The position numbers and the translations under genes were made by a program. Positions 33,635 through 40,370 of a stretch of DNA of 40,370 bases are shown piece by piece. The notes under the pieces are model-generated. The model ran no database searches. It worked only from the letters and a program-made list of their open reading frames with translations, and was not told the origin of the DNA. The DNA is from Streptomyces aureus (GTDB lineage: Bacteria; Actinomycetota; Actinomycetes; Streptomycetales; Streptomycetaceae). Every line of letters begins with the position of its first letter. Positions within the stretch are counted from its first letter, which is position 1. The stretch is from contig NZ_LIPQ01000039.1 in NCBI RefSeq assembly GCF_001418135.1, positions 1-40,370 on the forward strand, given 5' to 3'.

Positions 33635-34834
33635 ATGACGACCCGTACGAGCTTCTCCGTATCCCGCTACGCGCCCGACCGCGGGCCGGTCGCACGGCTC
33701 ACCGCCCGTGACTCGGTGCTGCGCCGGCTCGACTGGCCGATCCTGCTCTCGGCGCTCGCGCTCTCCCTCATCGGCGCCCTGCTCGTCTGGTCCGCCACCC
33801 GCGGCCGCACCGAGCTCAACAACGGCGACCCGTACTACTTCCTCTTCCGGCACGTGCTCAACACCGGCATCGGCGTCGCCCTGATGATCGGCACGATCTG
33901 GCTCGGCCACCGCACCCTGCGCGGCGCGGTGCCGATCCTCTACACGCTCTCGATCGTGCTGATCCTCGCCGTCCTCACCCCGCTCGGCGCCACCATCAAC
34001 GGCGCCCACGCGTGGATCGTCGTCGGCGGCGGCTTCTCCCTCCAGCCCAGCGAGTTCGTGAAGATCACGATCATCCTGATCATGGCGATGCTGCTCGCCG
34101 CCAAGGTCGACGCCGGCGACCAGCTCCACCCCGACCACCGCACCGTCGCCAAGGCGCTCACCCTGGCCGCGCTCCCCATGGGCATCGTCATGCTGATGCC
34201 CGACCTCGGGTCGGTCATGGTCATGGCCGTCATCGTGCTCGGGGTCCTGCTCGCCTCCGGGGCGTCCAACCGCTGGGTCCTCGGCCTGATCGGAGCCGGC
34301 GTCGGCGGCGCGGTCCTCGTCACCGCGCTCGGCATGCTCGACGAGTACCAGATCAACCGCTTCGCGGCCTTCGCCAACCCCGACCTCGACCCGGCGGGCG
34401 TCGGCTACAACACCAACCAGGCCCGCATCGCGATCGGTTCCGGCGGCTTGTACGGAACGGGCCTGTTCAAGGGGCACCAGACCAGCGGCCAGTTCGTGCC
34501 CGAGCAGCAGACCGACTTCATCTTCACCGTCGCGGGGGAGGAGCTCGGCTTCGTCGGCGCCGGACTCATCCTCCTCCTCCTCGGCGTCGTCCTCTGGCGG
34601 GCCTGCCGGATCGCCCGCGAGACCACCGAGCTCTACGGCACGGTCGTGGCGGCCGGGATCATCGCCTGGTTCGCCTTCCAGTCCTTCGAGAACATCGGCA
34701 TGACGCTCGGCATCATGCCGGTCGCCGGCCTGCCGCTGCCGTTCGTCTCGTACGGCGGCTCGTCGATGTTCGCGGTATGGGTGGCGATCGGGCTGCTCCA
34801 GTCGATCAGGGTGCAGCGGCCGATGACGGCCTGA
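33635..34834 (+). CDS. rodA: RodA/Sfr SEDS-family peptidoglycan glycosyltransferase
   Basis: Ten-helix SEDS protein that polymerises lipid II into glycan strands; 399 residues, called sfr in S. coelicolor. Diagnostic blocks: NGAHAWIVVGGGFSLQPSEFVKI in the large loop, MLMPDLGSVMVM with the conserved Asp, and PEQQTDFIFTVAGEELGFVG near the C-terminal helices, ending GLPLPFVSYGGSSM. ATG at 33635 has GAGGGA 8 nt upstream, and the gap after PBP2 is only 4 nt, so the pair is cotranscribed and probably acts as a complex. It is the last gene of the mre cluster. The next gene has its own promoter. Confidence 0.95.
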   Translation: MTTRTSFSVSRYAPDRGPVARLTARDSVLRRLDWPILLSALALSLIGALLVWSATRGRTELNNGDPYYFLFRHVLNTGIGVALMIGTIWLGHRTLRGAVPILYTLSIVLILAVLTPLGATINGAHAWIVVGGGFSLQPSEFVKITIILIMAMLLAAKVDAGDQLHPDHRTVAKALTLAALPMGIVMLMPDLGSVMVMAVIVLGVLLASGASNRWVLGLIGAGVGGAVLVTALGMLDEYQINRFAAFANPDLDPAGVGYNTNQARIAIGSGGLYGTGLFKGHQTSGQFVPEQQTDFIFTVAGEELGFVGAGLILLLLGVVLWRACRIARETTELYGTVVAAGIIAWFAFQSFENIGMTLGIMPVAGLPLPFVSYGGSSMFAVWVAIGLLQSIRVQRPMTA

Positions 34835-34872
34835 TCGGCCGAGGCCCTCTGCCATCGCGTTCACTTCCCGTC

Positions 34873-34884
34873 TAGATTCGATTC
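34873..34884 (+). promoter_or_regulatory. Leaderless-type -10 element of the CYTH-CHAD gene
   Basis: TAGATT (34873-34878) precedes the ATG at 34885 by 6 nt with no ribosome site. No -35 element is obvious. Confidence 0.5.
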
Positions 34885-36402
34885 ATGGCGGACACGAAGC
34901 GAGAGATCGAGCGGAAGTACGAAGCCACCCCCCGGACCGGCCTCCCGGACCTGACCCGGGCGGCCGGGGTGACCTCGGTCACCGACGAGGGCGTCACCGA
35001 ACTCGACGCGGTTTACTACGACACCCCCGACCTGCGGCTCGCCGCCGACGCGCTGACCCTGCGCCGCCGCACCGGCGGCGCGGACGCCGGCTGGCACCTG
35101 AAGTTCCCCGTCGCCTCCGGCATCCGCGACGAGATCAGAGCCCCGCTCTCCGACACGCTCCCGCCGTCCCTGGCGGAGCTCCTGCGGTCCCGCGTCCGGG
35201 ACGCCGAGGTCGTCCCCGTCGTCCGCCTCCGCTCCTCCCGTGACGTCCGCCACCTCCGCGACGGCGACGGCACCCTCCTCGCCGAACTCTCCGTGGACAC
35301 CGTCCACGCCGAGGGCCTCACGAGCGGGGGAGAGGCCGCCTGGACCGAGATCGAGGTCGAACTCGCCGACGACACCGACCCCGCCGTCCTCGACGCCGTC
35401 GAGAAGCGCCTCAGGAAGGCCGGCATCCGGCCCTCGGACTCCCCGTCGAAACTGTCACGGGCGCTCGCCGAGACGGGCCTGGAGCCCGGCGAGGCACCGG
35501 CCGCCCCCGTGACACCCGGCACCGCCGGAGCCGCCGTCCTCGCCTACGTACGGGAACAGGTCGAGGCGATCGTCGCGTACGACCCCGCCGTACGGCGCGA
35601 TCTGCCCGACGCCGTCCACCAGCTGCGCGTCGCCTGCCGACGGCTGCGCAGCGCCTTCAAGACGTACAAGAAGGTCCTCGACCGGGAGGTCACCGACCCG
35701 ATCGGCGACGAACTGAAATGGCTCGCCGGAGAGCTCGGCGTCGCCCGCGACCAGGAGGTCCTCGACGAACGGCTGCGGGCCCGCGTGAACGACCTGCCCC
35801 GCACCCTCGTCCTCGGCCCGGTCAAGGCCCGGCTGCGCCGCCGCGACGCCGCCCACGGCCGGCGCGCCCGGCGCCAGGCCCTCGCCGCCCTCGACTCGGA
35901 CCGCCATCTCGACCTCCTCCGCCGACTCGACGCACTCCTCGCCGCCCCGCCGCTGCGCAAGCACGCCGACCGCGACGCCCACCGGGTCCTCGCCCGTGCC
36001 GTCCGCAAGGACCACCGCCGCCTCGCCCGCCGCGTGGAGCACGCCCTCTCCCTCGACCCCGGCCACGAACGCGACCTCGCCCTCCACGAGGCCCGCAAGG
36101 CCGCCAAACGCGCCCGCTACGCCGCCGAGGCCGCCCGTCCCACCCTCGGGAAGCCCGCGAAGCGGCTGGCGAAACGTGTGAAGCGCGTCCAGTCCCTGCT
36201 CGGTGAGCACCAGGACGCCGTCGTCGCCCGCGAGGCCGTCCGCGAGCTGGGGATCCAGGCCCACGGCGTCGGCGAATCGGCTTTCACCTGGGGAGTTCTC
36301 CACGGACACGAGGAAGCCGCCGCGGCCGCCGCCGAGCGGGCGCTCCCCGAGCTGTGGTCCCGGGCCTCGGCCCCCGAACTCACGGCGTCCCTGACCCGCT
36401 GA
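34885..36402 (+). CDS. CYTH-CHAD domain protein, likely polyphosphate-linked
   Basis: 505 residues in two domains. Residues 1-205 form a CYTH (triphosphate tunnel) domain, opening with the metal-binding signature REIERKYE (ExExK, Glu7, Glu9, Lys11) and later LTLRRRTGG, WHLKFP and WTEIEVEL. Residues about 215-500 are a CHAD helical domain with VHQLRVACRRLRSAFKTY and repeated His/Arg/Lys helices such as LHEARKAAKRARYAAE. CYTH enzymes hydrolyse triphosphates, often inorganic triphosphate, and CHAD domains bind polyphosphate. The combination therefore suggests polyphosphate metabolism or sensing; this is inference. The gene sits alone between rodA and the radical SAM gene, 52 nt before the latter. 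Confidence 0.92.
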   Translation: MADTKREIERKYEATPRTGLPDLTRAAGVTSVTDEGVTELDAVYYDTPDLRLAADALTLRRRTGGADAGWHLKFPVASGIRDEIRAPLSDTLPPSLAELLRSRVRDAEVVPVVRLRSSRDVRHLRDGDGTLLAELSVDTVHAEGLTSGGEAAWTEIEVELADDTDPAVLDAVEKRLRKAGIRPSDSPSKLSRALAETGLEPGEAPAAPVTPGTAGAAVLAYVREQVEAIVAYDPAVRRDLPDAVHQLRVACRRLRSAFKTYKKVLDREVTDPIGDELKWLAGELGVARDQEVLDERLRARVNDLPRTLVLGPVKARLRRRDAAHGRRARRQALAALDSDRHLDLLRRLDALLAAPPLRKHADRDAHRVLARAVRKDHRRLARRVEHALSLDPGHERDLALHEARKAAKRARYAAEAARPTLGKPAKRLAKRVKRVQSLLGEHQDAVVAREAVRELGIQAHGVGESAFTWGVLHGHEEAAAAAAERALPELWSRASAPELTASLTR

Positions 36403-36411
36403 GCACCGGGG

Positions 36412-36417
36412 TACGCT
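36412..36417 (+). promoter_or_regulatory. Candidate -10 element of the radical SAM gene
   Basis: TACGCT (TANNNT), 37 nt before the ATG at 36455. No clear -35 element; read-through from the CYTH-CHAD gene is also possible. Confidence 0.4.
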
Positions 36418-36454
36418 TGAGAGTCGCCCCCCTGCCAGCTCACGAAGGTTCGAG

Positions 36455-38383
<1,929 letters not shown>

Positions 38384-38408
38384 CTCCGACCGGAGAGGGA
38401 TCCGGCGA

Positions 38409-38445
38409 ACGGCCCGGCGTGAGGGAGAACCCTCCGCCGGGCCGT
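38409..38445 (+). terminator. Terminator downstream of the radical SAM gene
   Basis: 11-bp stem (38409-38419 with 38435-38445), a one-base bulge, then 5 bp (GAGGG with CCCTC) and an AGAA loop. It ends 15 nt before the start chosen for the next gene, so that gene may be cotranscribed poorly or need its own promoter. Confidence 0.78.
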
Positions 38446-38460
38446 TGCGTCATGTCAGGC

Positions 38461-39936
38461 ATGAGCACGGAGAGCCCGCCGCCGCCCGCACTGATCCGCA
38501 TCCCGGTCCGGATCGTCGTGCTGGTCGCCGTCCTGCCGGTCCGCATGGTCTGGGACGCCCTCGTGGCCGCGGCCCACTTCCTCGACCGCGCGGTCCTCCG
38601 TCCGGCGGGCCGGGGACTCGCGTATGTGCTCACCGGGCTGAACCAGGGCCTCACCCGGGTGCTCACCGGCGTGGGGAGGGGTCTCGGGTGGCTCTTCCAC
38701 CATCTGGTGGCCCGTCCGGTGCGGTGGCTGCACCGGACGCTGCTCGCCCCGGCGGGCCGGGGACTCGCGGCCGGCGCCCGCCTCCTCGGAAAGCTGCTCT
38801 TCGTGTGGCCGTGGGCGGGGCTCTGGCGGTACCTGCTCGTGCCCGTCGCCCGCTACGGGATCGCCGCGCCGGCCCGATGGCTCCACCGCACGGTGCTGCG
38901 CCCGACCGGCCGCGGCCTGGCCCGGGCCCTCGCGGCGGTCGGGGCGGGACTCGGGTGGTTCCTCCCCCGGCTCGGGCGGGGCCTGGGGACCGGGGCCGGG
39001 TGGCTGGCCAGGGCCGTGTTCGTATGGCCGTGGACCGGCCTCTGGCGGTACGTGGTCGTGCCGGTCTGCCGGTACGGGATCGCCGCACCCGCCTTCTGGC
39101 TGTACCGCCGGGGCCTCGTCCCGCTCGGCGACGGGCTCTTCCTCCTCCTGGAGAAGGGCGTGTTCGTACCGGTCTCCGCGCTCTTCCGGTACGTCCTGGT
39201 GCCGCTGCTGCGGTACGGCGTCGTCGTGCCCGTCCTCTGGTTCGACCGGCACGTGCTGACCCCGGCCGGGAAGGGCCTCGGGTGGCTCTTCCCCCGGCTC
39301 GGGCGGGGCATCGCCGTCGCCACCGTCCTGCTGGCCAGGGCCGTGTTCGTGTGGCCGTGGGCGGGGCTCTGGCGGTACGTCCTCGTGCCGCTCGTCCGGT
39401 ACGGGATCGTCGTCCCCCTCGGGTGGCTCTGGAACCGGGTCCTCGTAACCGTCGCGCGCGAGGTGCGGGACGCGCTCGCCCTGTGCTGGCGCGTCGCCGG
39501 GTACGTGTCGCGGGCCGTCGGGCGTGCGGTGAAGTGGACGGTACGGACCCTGGTGGGTCTGCCCCTGGTCTGGTTCTGGCGGAGCGTCTGCACACCCGTC
39601 GGACACTGGATCCGCGACCACGTCTGGGCGCCGGCCCGCCGCGCCGCCGCCGCGGCCGGCCTCCTCGCCGCCGCAGCCGCCCGCGCCGCCGCCACGGCCG
39701 GGCGGGTCGCGAAGGAGACGCTCGCCGGCGCCGGACACGCGGCCCGCGAAGCGCTCGGCTCGGCCCGCGCCGCCGTGCGGGAGGCCCGCCGGGACACCTG
39801 GCGTGCCCTGGTCGGCTCAGTCCGGTCGTCCGGGTCCGGGGAACCGGAGGTGGCCCGGGCGCGTACTCTGGGTAGTACAACGAACGTCCCCGGCGCGGCG
39901 CCCGCCCCCGAGATCTCCCTGCGAAAGCGGGGGTGA
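38461..39936 (+). CDS. Repeat-built, membrane-associated protein of unknown function
   Basis: 491 residues, no family recognised. After a proline-rich start (MSTESPPPP) and a hydrophobic segment at about 13-30, the chain repeats a block FVWPWxGLWRYxxVPxxRYGI at residues 114, 187 and 296, with a degenerate copy at 235 (FVPVSALFRYVLVPLLRYGV). Each is followed by WLxRxxLxPxGRGL and, in some units, GLGWLFPRLGRG. The blocks are rich in Trp, Arg, Gly and Val and look like amphipathic or re-entrant membrane helices with positive caps. Residues about 398-455 are Ala/Arg-rich helix with a regular 11-residue-like rhythm. The start is uncertain: ATG at 38452 is in frame, and neither has a good ribosome site. 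It separates two genes whose products normally act together. Confidence 0.72.
   Translation: MSTESPPPPALIRIPVRIVVLVAVLPVRMVWDALVAAAHFLDRAVLRPAGRGLAYVLTGLNQGLTRVLTGVGRGLGWLFHHLVARPVRWLHRTLLAPAGRGLAAGARLLGKLLFVWPWAGLWRYLLVPVARYGIAAPARWLHRTVLRPTGRGLARALAAVGAGLGWFLPRLGRGLGTGAGWLARAVFVWPWTGLWRYVVVPVCRYGIAAPAFWLYRRGLVPLGDGLFLLLEKGVFVPVSALFRYVLVPLLRYGVVVPVLWFDRHVLTPAGKGLGWLFPRLGRGIAVATVLLARAVFVWPWAGLWRYVLVPLVRYGIVVPLGWLWNRVLVTVAREVRDALALCWRVAGYVSRAVGRAVKWTVRTLVGLPLVWFWRSVCTPVGHWIRDHVWAPARRAAAAAGLLAAAAARAAATAGRVAKETLAGAGHAAREALGSARAAVREARRDTWRALVGSVRSSGSGEPEVARARTLGSTTNVPGAAPAPEISLRKRG
38800..39417 (+). repeat. Internal direct repeats in the unknown membrane-associated gene
   Basis: Four related units start at about 38800, 39019, 39163 (degenerate) and 39346. 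The first, second and fourth share near-identical DNA around TTCGTGTGGCCGTGG and CTCTGGCGGTAC. Unequal spacing (219, 144 and 183 bp) points to duplication with later deletions. The similarity at DNA level suggests recent or gene-converted copies. Confidence 0.75.
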
Positions 39937-40017
39937 ACCGGGCGGACCCCCCAGGGCCACCCGCACATCTCGTGGTCGGCGCCCCCCGCGCCCGCCCCGC
40001 ACCGAGGAGAAGAACCA

Positions 40018-40370
40018 CTGGGCAAGCGACAGCCCGAAGGCCCGCCGCCCGCACCGGCGGTGCAGCGCATCCGACTGCGCTACACCAAGCGCGGCCGCCT
40101 CCGGTTCACCAGCCACCGTGACTTCCAGCGCGCTTTCGAGCGTGCGCTGCGCCGTGCCGAGGTGCCCATGGCGTACTCGGCCGGCTTCACCCCGCACCCC
40201 AAGGTGTCGTACGCCAACGCCGCCCCCACGGGCACGGGCTCCGAGGCCGAATACCTGGAGATCGCCCTCACCGAGACGCGCGACCCGGAGACCCTGCGGG
40301 TCCTGCTCGACGAGTCCCTCCCGGCCGGCCTCGACATCACCGACGCCGTCGAGGCCCGGACCTCGGGCCT
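40018..40370 (+). CDS. TIGR03936/DUF2344 protein (partial, continues past the window)
   Basis: N-terminal 117 residues only. The family opening VQRIRLRYTKRGRLRFTSHRDFQRAFERALRRA is followed by MAYSAGFTPHPKVSYANA and SEAEYLEIAL, typical of the radical-SAM-linked DUF2344 family. Its partner is the radical SAM protein at 36455-38383. A GAGGAGAAG ribosome site lies 5 nt before a CTG at 40018, which would give the start LGKRQPEG read as Met. The alternative is the GTG at 40060, which lacks a ribosome site. In other actinobacteria this gene is followed by rne, rplU, rpmA and obg, outside this window. A TACTCT hexamer at 39864-39869 inside the preceding gene may be its -10 element. Confidence 0.85.
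   Translation, partial: MGKRQPEGPPPAPAVQRIRLRYTKRGRLRFTSHRDFQRAFERALRRAEVPMAYSAGFTPHPKVSYANAAPTGTGSEAEYLEIALTETRDPETLRVLLDESLPAGLDITDAVEARTSG

Overview
This is a very GC-rich window (roughly 70% or more by eye) with many GTG starts, frequent leaderless-type promoters and strong hairpin terminators. The gene content and order match the core chromosome of Streptomyces or a very close relative. As I remember it, the order parallels S. coelicolor from about SCO2643 down to about SCO2600. Parts also match the M. tuberculosis block Rv2467 (pepN), Rv2466c, Rv2465c (rpiB), Rv2464c (nei), Rv2462c (tig), clpP1/clpP2, clpX, valS, folC and ndk. It is mostly conserved housekeeping DNA, and no phage, insertion sequence, CRISPR array or biosynthetic cluster is visible.

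Layout. 1-4,500: aminopeptidase N (minus), a divergent DsbA-type mycothiol-dependent reductase with a sigma-R-like promoter, and a convergent Fe-type superoxide dismutase. The SOD gene carries a Nur (nickel) operator, and its 3' UTR fits the published s-SodF small RNA. 4,500-10,800: a secreted beta-propeller-like protein, three GabP-like amino acid permeases on the minus strand, and bioY between the second and third. 10,900-16,100: rpiB and an Nei-type DNA glycosylase (overlapping), an Eis-type acetyltransferase divergent from a SpoIIE-type membrane phosphatase, a 64-residue membrane protein, an amphi-Trp protein with a histone-H1-like tail, and divergent tRNA-Gly(TCC) and tRNA-Pro(TGG).

16,100-20,700 is the protein folding and degradation block: tig, then clpP1-clpP2 behind a ClgR box, then clpX. 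20,700-28,400 holds a Pro/Gln-rich membrane protein, valS, an orphan NarL-type histidine kinase, folC, a DUF4233 membrane protein and ndk. 28,500-34,850 is the rod-shape and spore-wall cluster mreB-mreC-mreD-PBP2-RodA/Sfr, which is closely packed and partly overlapping. 34,870-40,370 has a CYTH-CHAD protein, a TIGR03960-type radical SAM protein, an unrecognised repeat-built membrane-associated protein, and the start of the TIGR03936/DUF2344 partner of the radical SAM protein, cut off by the window edge.

I do not see a clear multi-gene undescribed system. The best candidates for new biology are the repeat-built protein at 38.5-39.9 kb, the amphi-Trp/H1-tail fusion, and the small regulatory elements: the s-SodF-like RNA, the Nur, ClgR and sigma-R sites, several unassigned palindromes, and a recurring TANNNT-N6-start leaderless promoter layout.
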